From positions 1 to 42,574 of the forward strand of contig CANQHQ010000009.1 in the NCBI GenBank assembly GCA_947623825.1: a stretch of DNA of 42,574 nucleotides, read 5' to 3'. The translations under genes were made by a program, and so were the position numbers. Source of the stretch: an uncultured Bacilli bacterium. Lineage in GTDB: Bacteria; Bacillota_I; Bacilli_A; RF39; UBA660. Below the pieces are notes generated by a model. That model searched no databases and was not told the DNA's origin. It saw only the letters and a list, made by a program, of their open reading frames with translations. This document shows, in pieces, positions 13,795-22,932 of this stretch. Every line of letters starts with the position of its first letter. The first letter of the stretch is position 1.

Positions 13795-16464
13795 ATGGAA
13801 AAATGGTACAGTCAAACAAGTGATGAAATTTTAAAAAAATTACAAACTTCCAAAGTCGGATTATCATCGGAAGAAGTTCAAAAAAGATTAGAACAATATG
13901 GTAAAAATGAACTTCCAGAGAAAAAAGGAGATGGAATTCTTAAAATTCTTTGGTCAGAGATGAAGGACCCGATTGTCCTTTTGCTCTTTGTTACCGTCAT
14001 TTTTTCTTTTATCATTGGGGAAGTAGTGGATGCCTGTGCCATTCTTTTTATCATTGTAGTCGATTTAATTTTGGGAACTGCCCAAGAATGGAATGCGGAA
14101 AAAAATGCCAAAGCGCTCGCTAATCTCATCAAAGTAGAATGTAATGTCATCCGAAACGGACGAAATGCCCGCATCGATTCCAGTGAACTGGTAATAGGAG
14201 ATATGGTAGAACTCGGTTCTGGGGATAAGATCAGTGCGGATATGCGTGTGCTAGAAAGCCACAATTTACAGATAGACGAAGCGGTTCTCACAGGAGAAAG
14301 CCTCGGTATTCAAAAAGAAAGTGGGTGCTTGAAAGAAAACACCCCTCTATCAGAACGAAAAAATATGGTTTATGCCGGAACTTCCGTGATTACAGGACGC
14401 GCTTTGTGCGTCGTGGTCGAGACAGGACTACATACGGAAATCGGTTCGATTGCTGAAAAAGTAGCCAATACGGAAGAAGCCAAATCGCCTTTAACAATTC
14501 GTATGAATAAATTTTCCAAGCAAATCACGATGTTAATCGCAGTGATTGCTGTCATCATCGCAATCATTCTTTTTAGTAAAAACCTCCCTGGTACGGAAAT
14601 CTTTTTATCGGTAATTGCCTTAAGTGTTTCCGCTATGCCAGAAGGACTTCCACTTGCCCTTACCATGGCCTTGACTATTGGATCCAATCGAATGTCGAAA
14701 AAGAAAGTCATTGTAAAAAAACTCAATTCGGTCGAAAGTTTAGGAAGTTGTACCGTGATTGCAAGCGATAAAACAGGAACCTTAACAGTGAACGAACAGA
14801 CAGCCAAAAGAATTGTTCTCGCTTCTCAAGAAGAATACGAAATTAAGGGACGAGGATACAATGACGAAGGAAATGTCATTCCACTAGAAGACGCATCTCT
14901 AGATCACGCCTTCCAAATTAGCTTTTTAGGTTCCATCAACAATGAAGCCCATTTAGAAAAGAAAAAAGAAGGATGGGAAAGTTTTGGAGATTCGATTGAT
15001 ATCGCGTTTCTTGCCCTTGGAAAAAAGATGGGAGTCAATCCAAAAGAAGCAAAAGTAGTAGGGGAGATTCCCTATGAATCAGAAAATAAATACTCGGCTT
15101 TATTCTACGAGAAAGAAGGAAAAATTCATTGCACAGTCAAAGGATCTTTGGAAAAAATCATCGAGTTTTCGACCCATATGTTTCAAATCGGAGAAGCCGC
15201 TCCTATCGATGTAAACCTTTTAAATAAACAGAATGAAACATTAGCGAAAAATGGATATCGTGTCATTGCCATTGCGGATGGAATCGTACCAGAAAAGGAA
15301 ACATATGAAGAAAAAGATATTCAAAATTTAACTTTAATAGGAATGGTAGGATTTATTGATCCAGTACGAGAAGAAGTAAAAGATTCGATTCAAAAATGCA
15401 AAGAAGCAGGAATCAAAGTTCTCATGATTACGGGAGATCATCCCTTAACTGCTTTTTCTATCGCCAAGGAATTACATCTTGCGACGAAGTGGGAAGAAGT
15501 AACAACGGGACAAGAAGTGGCAGAAGCCCTAGCGAAAGGGCAAAAACATTTTGATCATTTTGTGAAAGAAAAAAGAATCTTTACGAGAGTGACGCCGTTA
15601 GATAAATTAGAAATTGTCGAATCGTTAAAAAGACAAGGAGAATTTGTCGCCGTAACAGGAGATGGAGTCAACGATGCCCCTGCCATTCGTAGTGCCAATA
15701 TCGGAGTAGCGATGGGAAGTGGTACCGATGTAGCCAAAGAAACAGCGAAAATGATTATCATCGATGACAATTTCCAATCGATTGTATCTGGAATCGAAGA
15801 AGGAAGATGTGCTTATAGTAATATTCGTAAAGTAAGCTACATGCTTCTATCCTGTGGTTTGGCAGAAGTATTATTCTTTGTGTTATCTATCATGTTGAAT
15901 TTACCGATGCCTCTGGTTGCGATTCAATTATTATGGTTAAATTTAGTAACGGATGGATTACAGGATTTCGCTCTATCGTTTGAAAAAATAGAACCAGGAA
16001 CCATGAAAGAACCACCCCGTAGCCCAAGTGAATCGTTATTCAACCGTTCCCTACTAGAAGAAGTTTTAGTGGCGGGAGTTACAATAGGAGTGATCGTCTT
16101 CGGTATTTGGTACTATCTCATTTCGAAAGTAGGAATGGAAGAAACACTCGCAAGAGGGTACATTATGGCTTTGATGGTATTTATTCAGAATGTCCATGTC
16201 TTAAATTGTCGTAGTGAAAAAGAACCGTTCTATCGCATTTCTCTCAAATCCAATTTATGGATTCCTTTTGTAATCTTTGGTTCGATTCTTCTTCAAGTAG
16301 TCGTGATGGAAGTTCCATTCTTAAGTACCTTCCTAAAAACTTCTTCTATTCCATTTCCTCATTTAGTCTGGCTCGTTTTATTTTCTCTTATCATTCTCCT
16401 TGTCATGGATGTCTATAAGAGAATTCGTTATCCAAAAAAGAAGGAAAAGGCGAATGTGTCATAA
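13795..16464 (+). CDS. Calcium-type cation-transporting P-type ATPase (P2)
   Basis: ATP-driven Ca2+ (possibly Mn2+) export pump, 889 aa. Order: cation ATPase N domain, M1-M2, actuator loop with LTGES, M3-M4 with PEGLP (282-286), phosphorylation site DKTGT (D325), KGS nucleotide site, MITGDHP, hinge TGDGVNDAP (D623, D627), and six C-terminal helices. M6 NLVTDG (N716, D720) and M4 E283 match Ca2+ site II of SERCA. In M5 the E771 equivalent is kept (E691), but the position of N768 appears to be Gly (G688), so site I may be altered. This alignment is by eye. It is cotranscribed with the exchanger under the riboswitch and ends in a terminator. Confidence 0.94.
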   Translation: MEKWYSQTSDEILKKLQTSKVGLSSEEVQKRLEQYGKNELPEKKGDGILKILWSEMKDPIVLLLFVTVIFSFIIGEVVDACAILFIIVVDLILGTAQEWNAEKNAKALANLIKVECNVIRNGRNARIDSSELVIGDMVELGSGDKISADMRVLESHNLQIDEAVLTGESLGIQKESGCLKENTPLSERKNMVYAGTSVITGRALCVVVETGLHTEIGSIAEKVANTEEAKSPLTIRMNKFSKQITMLIAVIAVIIAIILFSKNLPGTEIFLSVIALSVSAMPEGLPLALTMALTIGSNRMSKKKVIVKKLNSVESLGSCTVIASDKTGTLTVNEQTAKRIVLASQEEYEIKGRGYNDEGNVIPLEDASLDHAFQISFLGSINNEAHLEKKKEGWESFGDSIDIAFLALGKKMGVNPKEAKVVGEIPYESENKYSALFYEKEGKIHCTVKGSLEKIIEFSTHMFQIGEAAPIDVNLLNKQNETLAKNGYRVIAIADGIVPEKETYEEKDIQNLTLIGMVGFIDPVREEVKDSIQKCKEAGIKVLMITGDHPLTAFSIAKELHLATKWEEVTTGQEVAEALAKGQKHFDHFVKEKRIFTRVTPLDKLEIVESLKRQGEFVAVTGDGVNDAPAIRSANIGVAMGSGTDVAKETAKMIIIDDNFQSIVSGIEEGRCAYSNIRKVSYMLLSCGLAEVLFFVLSIMLNLPMPLVAIQLLWLNLVTDGLQDFALSFEKIEPGTMKEPPRSPSESLFNRSLLEEVLVAGVTIGVIVFGIWYYLISKVGMEETLARGYIMALMVFIQNVHVLNCRSEKEPFYRISLKSNLWIPFVIFGSILLQVVVMEVPFLSTFLKTSSIPFPHLVWLVLFSLIILLVMDVYKRIRYPKKKEKANVS

Positions 16465-16484
16465 GCACACTCGCTTTTTATTTT
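16450..16484 (+). terminator. Terminator of the transport operon
   Basis: GCGA-AT-GTGT / ACACTCGC stem with a 2-nt bulge, overlapping the stop codon, followed by TTTTTATTTT. From here to 16590 I see no gene or clear motif. Confidence 0.75.
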
Positions 16485-16597
16485 GAATAGGAACAAGGGT
16501 TCCGTTTTGCGTGGTAAGTGGTAACCGAATCGTAACGAAGGATAATTTTGAGTAGGAAAGAGGCTCCAAACAGAATCGCAACAGGGACTAGAATCGA

Positions 16598-16626
16598 TTT
16601 ACTTTTCTGGAATTTTATGCTATAAT
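16598..16626 (+). promoter_or_regulatory. Promoter of the TPR operon
   Basis: TTTACT (16598-16603), 17 nt, TGC-TATAAT (TATAAT 16621-16626), an extended -10. Confidence 0.65.
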
Positions 16627-16650
16627 ACAAGCGATTTAGTGGTGAGAAGC

Positions 16651-18744
16651 ATGAATATTATTTCAGAAATACAAATATTATTAATGAAAAATCAAATTGA
16701 AGAAGCCGAACAATTATTAAAAGAGAACAAAAAGAATCTCGAATTTGACGATTATCAGGCTTACCGAGGATTATGCTTAGAATTGAAACATAAACCAAAA
16801 GAAGCCCTCAAAGAGTATGAAAAAATTCAAGATGTAGAAGACAAAATCAATCCCAAATTTTATTACTACCATGTAGCTTGCTGTTTAAATTCTCTCGGAA
16901 AGCACAATCAAGCCCTTGCCAATTTAGTAAAAATCGAAGAAGATTTGAGTAAAAGAGACGTCATGATTCATTGGCAATTTTATACGACCTATTATGCTTT
17001 AAATAAACCAGAAGAAGCCCTAGAACATATAGAATCCATCTGCAAAGTAACCAAAGATCCTTTTTATTCCGTTCGTTATGCCTATACCTTAAATCAGTTA
17101 GGAAGAGATGAGGAAGCCTATACAATAGGAAAAAAACTTTTAAAAAAGAAGAAAGAGGATTCAATCGTTCTATATATTCTTGCGTCTTCCAGTTACAATC
17201 TAAAAAAGTATGATGAATCAGAAAAATACCTTTTAAAATTAATGGAACAAAATGAATCATCCGATTGGACTCTTTTATACTTAGCCAATCTATCTATCTA
17301 TCGTGATCAATATGAAAAAAGTTTAGAGTTTTTAAAGAAAATCAAAAGAAAAGATTCTCAAGTGTATGTAAAAATGGCTTTTTGTTATAGTAGTTTAGAT
17401 AAAAGAACACAAGCCATCCATTACTATGAAAAAGCCGTTCAGGAAGATCCGAAAAATGTAGTGGCGATTCGCTCTTTATCGACCTATTACCGAATGACCG
17501 GAAAATACAAAGAAGCGATGGACGAATTAAAAAAATATCAAAAAATGGAACCAGAAGAAAACGCCATCGCGTATTATGAGATGTCTCGAGTAGAAAGTGA
17601 TAGAGAAAATTATAAGAAATCAATTTCCTTTTTGGAAAAAGCAAAAAAAATACAGGAAGACCCTCTATTTGACTGTGATATTGCTTGGAATTATAAACAG
17701 TTAGGGAACTATTCCAAAGCCCAAGAATATTTAGAGAAGGTAAGAGAAAGTTATCCAGAAGATGCCTGGGTACTTCATGAACTCGGTTACTGTAAAATGC
17801 AGTTAAGCCATTACCAAGAAGCCCTCGAAGTTTATCGTCAAGTAGATGTAACCAAGGGAGACATTTCGAAGGACCGTTATTATTATGAATTAGGTTTTTT
17901 AGAGGAGTCTCAAGGAGAAAGCGAGCGAGCTTTTCAAGCCTTTGCGGCAATCGAAAAGAAAGACAATTATACGTATGGTCATTTAGTAGAATGTGCCATC
18001 GAATTACAACAATGGGAACAAATCGATGAATGGATGAAAAAAATCAATATAGAAAAAGAAAAGGATCCATGGTTTTATGAAGTTTACTTGGATTATTTAG
18101 AAGTCAAAAACGAATATGCCACTATGATGAACTGGTTAGAGAAACACAAAAGAAAAATACCAGAACTTCTCTATTTAAAAAAGAAAGTACAAGCCTTGAT
18201 ACATTTATCTACAGGAAAATTAGATTCTAAATTAAAAGAAGCAGAAAAACTAGAAAGAAAAATCTTAAATTTCGAACCAGAGAATCCTTATGAGATTTTA
18301 ACTTTCGCAACCATCTATAACCGAATGGAACTTTTAGAAGAAGCCAAAGCTTATTTAACCCAATTAGAAAAAAGAAACTTCCATAGTCCCGATTTAAAAA
18401 GAGAGTGGATTTACTTATATAGTCTATCTCCAAAAATAGAATGGAAGAAAAAGGCCTTAGAATATGCCAAAGAAGTCTATGAAAGCACACAGGAGAAGAA
18501 AGATTATATGACACTCCTTCTTCAAAATTTAAATCTAGGATATTACCATAAAACCTTATGGATGACAAAAAAATTAAGAAAAGAAGAAATTTGGCAAGAA
18601 AAGATACAAGCAGTACGAGGAATTTGTTATAATAAAATGGGATTAAAAAAATATAGTCATCATTTATTGAACCCGTTAGAAAAAGAAAAAAAGGAAACAA
18701 GGTTAATCGAACGATACCTTGGAGAAAGGAAAGAAAAAGAATGA
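16651..18744 (+). CDS. Tetratricopeptide-repeat protein, 697 aa
   Basis: An all-helical chain of about fifteen or more TPR units. Good examples are YYEKAVQEDPKNVVAI near residue 255 and the following SLSTYYRMTGKYKEAMDEL, with the usual A/G/Y/P spacing. No catalytic domain, signal peptide or membrane helix, so it is a cytosolic scaffold. GGTGA lies just before the ATG at 16651; in-frame GTG codons overlapping that site are less likely starts. The next gene starts inside its last codon (ATGA overlap), so translation is coupled to the thioredoxin-like membrane protein. A partner role for the downstream membrane proteins is inferred. Confidence 0.9.
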   Translation: MNIISEIQILLMKNQIEEAEQLLKENKKNLEFDDYQAYRGLCLELKHKPKEALKEYEKIQDVEDKINPKFYYYHVACCLNSLGKHNQALANLVKIEEDLSKRDVMIHWQFYTTYYALNKPEEALEHIESICKVTKDPFYSVRYAYTLNQLGRDEEAYTIGKKLLKKKKEDSIVLYILASSSYNLKKYDESEKYLLKLMEQNESSDWTLLYLANLSIYRDQYEKSLEFLKKIKRKDSQVYVKMAFCYSSLDKRTQAIHYYEKAVQEDPKNVVAIRSLSTYYRMTGKYKEAMDELKKYQKMEPEENAIAYYEMSRVESDRENYKKSISFLEKAKKIQEDPLFDCDIAWNYKQLGNYSKAQEYLEKVRESYPEDAWVLHELGYCKMQLSHYQEALEVYRQVDVTKGDISKDRYYYELGFLEESQGESERAFQAFAAIEKKDNYTYGHLVECAIELQQWEQIDEWMKKINIEKEKDPWFYEVYLDYLEVKNEYATMMNWLEKHKRKIPELLYLKKKVQALIHLSTGKLDSKLKEAEKLERKILNFEPENPYEILTFATIYNRMELLEEAKAYLTQLEKRNFHSPDLKREWIYLYSLSPKIEWKKKALEYAKEVYESTQEKKDYMTLLLQNLNLGYYHKTLWMTKKLRKEEIWQEKIQAVRGICYNKMGLKKYSHHLLNPLEKEKKETRLIERYLGERKEKE

Positions 18745-19337
18745 AAAGGATTGGAATTTTACTAGTCGTTCTTGGTCTCTTATTTCCACAAACGATTTGC
18801 GCAGCCGAAGAAAAAAAATATGTATCCCAAGGACTAAGAGAAGTTCTCTTAGAGGAAGGATTTCCATTTCAAGACACCTCTTACGAAGAAGATAGTAAAA
18901 AAGCAAATATTTATCTTTTTCGAGGAAAAGGATGCGAAGTCTGTTATGAATTTCTTTCTTATTTAAATGCGATGGTTCCGAATTATGGATCTTACTTTAA
19001 CCTAATTTCGTATGAAGTATGGGGAAACGTAGACAATAACGAGTTGATGCAAAACGTCAGTCTATATTATAAAGAAAAAGCGACAGGAGTTCCTTATATC
19101 ATCATAGGAGATCATGTTTGGAACGGATATTCGCAAGACTTAAACAGTGAAATTTATGATGCGATGATGGAAGAATATGAAAATGGAAACAAAAATGATC
19201 ATTTTGCGGAAGCAATGCAGTATCGTCGAGAAAACACTTGGATAGAATTAGCGATTCCTTTAGGTGCCATTGTCATTGTAGGTGGCATTCTCATTTACAA
19301 AAAACAAAAGAATCGAAAACGTGGAGGTAGAAAATGA
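18741..19337 (+). CDS. Membrane-anchored extracellular thioredoxin-like protein
   Basis: N-terminal signal peptide (MKRIGILLVVLGLLF, cleavage after about ICA-A near residue 22), a thioredoxin-fold domain with ANIYLFRGKGCEVCYEFL (C65-x2-C68) and a cis-Pro-like GVPYIIIGD near 115, then a C-terminal membrane helix (about 165-185) and a basic cytosolic tail. This suggests a thiol-disulfide protein on the outer face of the membrane. The redox pair CEVC differs from the CGPC of thioredoxin. Overlaps of 4 nt on both sides (ATGA) bind it into one operon with the TPR gene and the acidic membrane protein. Confidence 0.85.
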   Translation: MKRIGILLVVLGLLFPQTICAAEEKKYVSQGLREVLLEEGFPFQDTSYEEDSKKANIYLFRGKGCEVCYEFLSYLNAMVPNYGSYFNLISYEVWGNVDNNELMQNVSLYYKEKATGVPYIIIGDHVWNGYSQDLNSEIYDAMMEEYENGNKNDHFAEAMQYRRENTWIELAIPLGAIVIVGGILIYKKQKNRKRGGRK

Positions 19338-20215
19338 AAAATTTAAAAGTATATCTTTTTGTAGGAGGAAGTATCCTACTATCTGGAACCATTGGTTTTG
19401 TCGCAGGACAAGTAAAAAGAAATACATTAAATTTAAGTGAACCAGAAGCAATCGTAGCGGAAGAAACGACCGATATTCCAGAAACAACAGAAGAAATGAT
19501 CAATCTAGAACTTGCCAAGGAAGAACCAAATCGTACTGATGAGACTGTTTCATCTAGCGAAGAAGGAAGTACGGAAATGGTAACAGAAACAGAATTGGAG
19601 AAAGAAAATGAATCAAAACAGGAACAAATAAAAGAAACAGAACAAGAATCAGTAATCGAAACGGAAGAAACTTCCACTGAAACAGTAACGGAAGAGACGG
19701 AAGCAGTCGAAGAAACACAACCAATCGAAGAAACAAAAGTGGTAGAAGAGACAATGCCAACAGAGGAATCTTTTGCCTATTTTGAACAACAAGCAGAAGA
19801 AGTGGAGGCACTCTCTAATCAAGGAGAGACCCAAACAGCTACCTCAAAAGGAAAGGAATACCTTCAATCAGGAATTGATTTTGTTCTACACGGAAAAGAA
19901 ATTCATGGAGTGACCTTTGATGAGTTAACGGAAAAAGGAAAACAAGAAACCATCGACAATCTAAATAGTTTATACGGATGGATCAGTGGATCAGATTCTT
20001 ACTATCGAGATCAATTTGGAGAAGATTTTAAGGCAGTTTTATCTTACGCCAAAGAAAAGTATAACGAAGCTAAAGAGAAAGGAACAACGGAAGAAAAAGA
20101 ATCAGTTCCTTCGACTGAAAATTCTCTCAAAGAAGAAGTGAAAGGACAACTCCAAGACGAGTGGGAAAACATCAAAGATACCTTCCAAGACATTAAAAGC
20201 GCCTTTCGAAGATAG
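19334..20215 (+). CDS. Acidic Glu/Thr-rich membrane-anchored protein, 293 aa
   Basis: Unrecognised. One N-terminal membrane helix (residues 5-24, with a GxxxG-like SGTIGFVAG), then a long low-complexity Glu/Thr/Val linker (about 35-150, EETEAVEETQPIEETK-like), then a helical C-terminal domain (about 165-293) with YGWISGSDSYYRDQFGEDF. It looks like a surface spacer carrying a small helical domain. Part of the TPR / thioredoxin-like operon, whose terminator follows. Confidence 0.8.
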   Translation: MKNLKVYLFVGGSILLSGTIGFVAGQVKRNTLNLSEPEAIVAEETTDIPETTEEMINLELAKEEPNRTDETVSSSEEGSTEMVTETELEKENESKQEQIKETEQESVIETEETSTETVTEETEAVEETQPIEETKVVEETMPTEESFAYFEQQAEEVEALSNQGETQTATSKGKEYLQSGIDFVLHGKEIHGVTFDELTEKGKQETIDNLNSLYGWISGSDSYYRDQFGEDFKAVLSYAKEKYNEAKEKGTTEEKESVPSTENSLKEEVKGQLQDEWENIKDTFQDIKSAFRR

Positions 20216-20291
20216 AAACTTTTTATAAGGGATAGAAATGTTTCCCGAAAGAAAGACAAAATCAAAGAGAAAAAAGATTTTTCATCCATAA

Positions 20292-20333
20292 AAAAGGAAT
20301 CGAAAGTACCTCGATTTCTTTTCTTTTTCTTTT
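20292..20333 (+). terminator. Terminator of the TPR operon
   Basis: 12-bp stem AAAAGGAATCGA (20292-20303) / TCGATTTCTTTT (20311-20322) with one G-U pair, 7-nt loop, then a T-rich tract. Confidence 0.8.
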
Positions 20334-20391
20334 GAAAAAACGCTCTCCTAAGAAAAAAATGTCGAATAAAATCAAAAAAATCAGAAATTGT

Positions 20392-20420
20392 TTGCTTTTT
20401 TTCTACTTTTGTGCTAGAAT
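20392..20420 (+). promoter_or_regulatory. Promoter of the 796-aa gene
   Basis: TTGCTT (20392-20397), 17 nt, TGC-TAGAAT (20415-20420), an extended -10. Confidence 0.7.
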
Positions 20421-20445
20421 ATAACGCAATCAAGGGGGGATTTGT

Positions 20446-22836
20446 GTGCAAAATAACCAAATTCAATTATTAGAACAATATATGAAAACCATCGAGAAGA
20501 ACGTAGAACAGTTCAAAGACATCAAGGGAATGACCATCGGAGAATTAATCGATAACTATGATTCTGCTATGAAAGTAAAAAAAGAAGTAGAAACGATGCG
20601 CGAAGAAGGAGAAATCTGTGGAGAAGAAGCAGATAAAATTGCATCGACAATCCAAAACTATCTAGAATTGTATCGTGGATTACATCAATACGTACAGGAA
20701 GCAGAATATATGAATCCAAATGCAAGGGTAGGAAGAAGCCTAGAAGAAATGAAAGACCCACAAGCCAAACATGTATACTCTACCAATATCTCAAGAATTG
20801 AAAATGTAGTCAACCATAGACCATATAATTACAATGAGAAAGAGAAAACAGGAAAGGCACATTCTACTACTTCTAAAAAGAATGAAACGGCTTCTACGAA
20901 GGAAAATAAATTAGAAACGACAAAAAAAGTAGAAACGACACCAGTAAGAAAGCCAAAAACAATTTCTGAAAAACCATTACTAGGAAAAAATAGTTATCTA
21001 GAAGGAATCGATATCATTCAAGAAAAATTAAAATTAGACTTAAGAAAAGGATTTACGTATGGATTCTATAAAAAATTAGAGAACAATCACTACATGAATC
21101 GTTTGAATGAATTAGAAGAAGCCTTCGTTCAACAGTATGGATCAAAAGCACTAACGCATCTTAAAACAGATCCAGAAGTAGCTGCTAGAATGATTGATGT
21201 TCGTACGACTTTGGCTACCTTAACGACTGATTTTAACGCATTTATGGCAACACCAGTTCCAAGAATTGGAACCAAAGACCAAAAGGTAGAAGGAGTAATC
21301 AAAGCGAGTGACTTATTGATTCGTTCAGAAGAAGAATTCTATAGTATGGTAGATGCCATTCCTATGGCAAGTTCAAAAATGGAACGAAGCATCAAAAAAT
21401 TATATCGTTCTGGAATTACGGCTGTTTCTGGAAAAATTGATAAGAATCAAACAGGATTAGAAAAAATTGCTTTAAAAAATCAACCAGAAAAGGTAGAAAA
21501 GAAAGAAGAAGAACCTGCGAAGATTGAAACAACGAAGGAAGAAGAAAAAGTAGAAAAAACCAAAACGAGCGAAAGAAAAGAAAAGATGCAAGCAATCAAA
21601 TTACAAATGAGTGAAAAGTTTGATACGCTTCTTAAAAAATTAAAAGTAAAGAATTTCTCAGCTCCATGGATGTCATTGAGTAAACCATTACGTTTCCAAG
21701 CAGATTATCATTATAATACATGCAAGAAATTCTTAAAGAAAAACAACGAAAACTTATCATATCAAGATATTCTTTCCATCGCGAAACGACTAGAAAAATC
21801 AGAAAAAGACGTACAAAAAATGCCAGAAAAAGGAAGAAAGAAATCAGAATTAGAATCTCTATATACAAGTAGTGTAAAAACAATGAGTTCAAGAGCAAAA
21901 ACCATCCAAGAAGGAAATGGTTTAAGTGAAAAAGAAATGCTTTACGAAATGTCATTGAGTGCGGAAGGATTTGTTGATTTCTACAATGAAAGTCATCGTG
22001 ATATTCTTCTAGGTGTAACGAGAGGATTAGCGACTGTTGGATTGTTTGCGATCATCGGATTGACTGGATTTTTGGGAATGAAATTCGCAAACAAGAATCA
22101 GGATGACAAGACACTGGTAGCGAACCGTGTTGTAAAAACAGAAACAGTAGTAGAATCCAAAGAACCTGAAAGTACAGAGTCTGTAGAAGAAAGTAAAGAA
22201 GTAGAAATTGTTTCTATCGATGACAATTATGATAAAGATCAATTAGAAAAAGATTTGGCTGCATGGAAACAAGAAAATAGAATCAGCGAATCGAGTGAAG
22301 CCAAAGAAATAACTGTAGAAGAAACGAAAAAAGAAGAGACTAAAGAAGAAACCAAGAAAGAAGAGTCAAAGAAAGAAGAAACAACCGTAGAGGAGACAAA
22401 GAAAGAAGAAACTTCTTCTATGGTAGAAGAAAATACACAAGCAAACGGAACAGAAGATAACGAAGAAACCGTATCTGTAAACCACACTGTATCAAATCTA
22501 ATGGTTTTCGAACAAGAATTTACAGTCAAAGAAGGAACGCGTGGATACAGTAATATGTATAATCTAAAAAGAGAAGAAAAATCGTTGAAGCCAAAATATG
22601 CAGAAGATCATGTTAAGAATGCCTACAAAGTCATTTTCTTAGTTGATGATCGCCCAGTTGATGTCATTTTAAGTGATACAGAAAAATGTAACAAATACTT
22701 ATCAGAAGGTGCAGAAGTTTTAGGATACCTTGCTGTCAACGAATTCTCATACGAAAATGGAAAGATTAATCCATACAAAACAGAATGCTTCTACTCAGTG
22801 GATGATATTCAAACACAGAAGACTTATGTAAGATAA
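20446..22836 (+). CDS. Large single-pass membrane protein with Lys/Glu repeats, 796 aa
   Basis: Unrecognised. GTG start at 20446 after an AAGGGGGGA ribosome site. Residues 1-110 are a helical, probably coiled-coil domain. A charged linker follows, then a helical domain at about 175-345 (SYLEGIDIIQEKLKLDLRKG region), a second Lys/Glu linker, and another helical domain at about 385-515. One membrane helix lies at about 522-547 (VGLFAIIGLTGFLGMKF). Outside is a Glu/Lys/Thr repeat tract (EETKKEETKEETKKEES) and a C-terminal beta-rich domain of about 110 residues. The layout resembles the neighbouring acidic membrane protein: large cytosolic part, one helix, low-complexity spacer, small end domain. 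It has its own promoter and terminator. Confidence 0.85.
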   Translation: MQNNQIQLLEQYMKTIEKNVEQFKDIKGMTIGELIDNYDSAMKVKKEVETMREEGEICGEEADKIASTIQNYLELYRGLHQYVQEAEYMNPNARVGRSLEEMKDPQAKHVYSTNISRIENVVNHRPYNYNEKEKTGKAHSTTSKKNETASTKENKLETTKKVETTPVRKPKTISEKPLLGKNSYLEGIDIIQEKLKLDLRKGFTYGFYKKLENNHYMNRLNELEEAFVQQYGSKALTHLKTDPEVAARMIDVRTTLATLTTDFNAFMATPVPRIGTKDQKVEGVIKASDLLIRSEEEFYSMVDAIPMASSKMERSIKKLYRSGITAVSGKIDKNQTGLEKIALKNQPEKVEKKEEEPAKIETTKEEEKVEKTKTSERKEKMQAIKLQMSEKFDTLLKKLKVKNFSAPWMSLSKPLRFQADYHYNTCKKFLKKNNENLSYQDILSIAKRLEKSEKDVQKMPEKGRKKSELESLYTSSVKTMSSRAKTIQEGNGLSEKEMLYEMSLSAEGFVDFYNESHRDILLGVTRGLATVGLFAIIGLTGFLGMKFANKNQDDKTLVANRVVKTETVVESKEPESTESVEESKEVEIVSIDDNYDKDQLEKDLAAWKQENRISESSEAKEITVEETKKEETKEETKKEESKKEETTVEETKKEETSSMVEENTQANGTEDNEETVSVNHTVSNLMVFEQEFTVKEGTRGYSNMYNLKREEKSLKPKYAEDHVKNAYKVIFLVDDRPVDVILSDTEKCNKYLSEGAEVLGYLAVNEFSYENGKINPYKTECFYSVDDIQTQKTYVR

Positions 22837-22842
22837 AGTAAG

Positions 22843-22874
22843 AAAAGTATCTTTTGAAAGAGATACTTTTTTTT
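22843..22874 (+). terminator. Intrinsic terminator
   Basis: AAAAGTATCT (22843-22852) / AGATACTTTT (22861-22870), then more Ts. Confidence 0.9.
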
Positions 22875-22897
22875 CGTAAAAAGAATCAAAAAAACTA

Positions 22898-22906
22898 TGA
22901 TATAAT
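22898..22906 (+). promoter_or_regulatory. Extended -10 promoter of the flavoprotein pair
   Basis: TG-A-TATAAT (TATAAT 22901-22906), 26 nt before the ATG, with an AGGGAGGA ribosome site. Confidence 0.65.
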
Positions 22907-22932
22907 GAAACAAAGAAAAGGGAGGAAGCAGG

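Noticed and set aside
22300..22430. Repeat tract in the 796-aa gene as a mobile or CRISPR-like repeat
   Set aside because: The repeats are short, irregular and in frame; they encode a Glu/Lys/Thr spacer in the protein.
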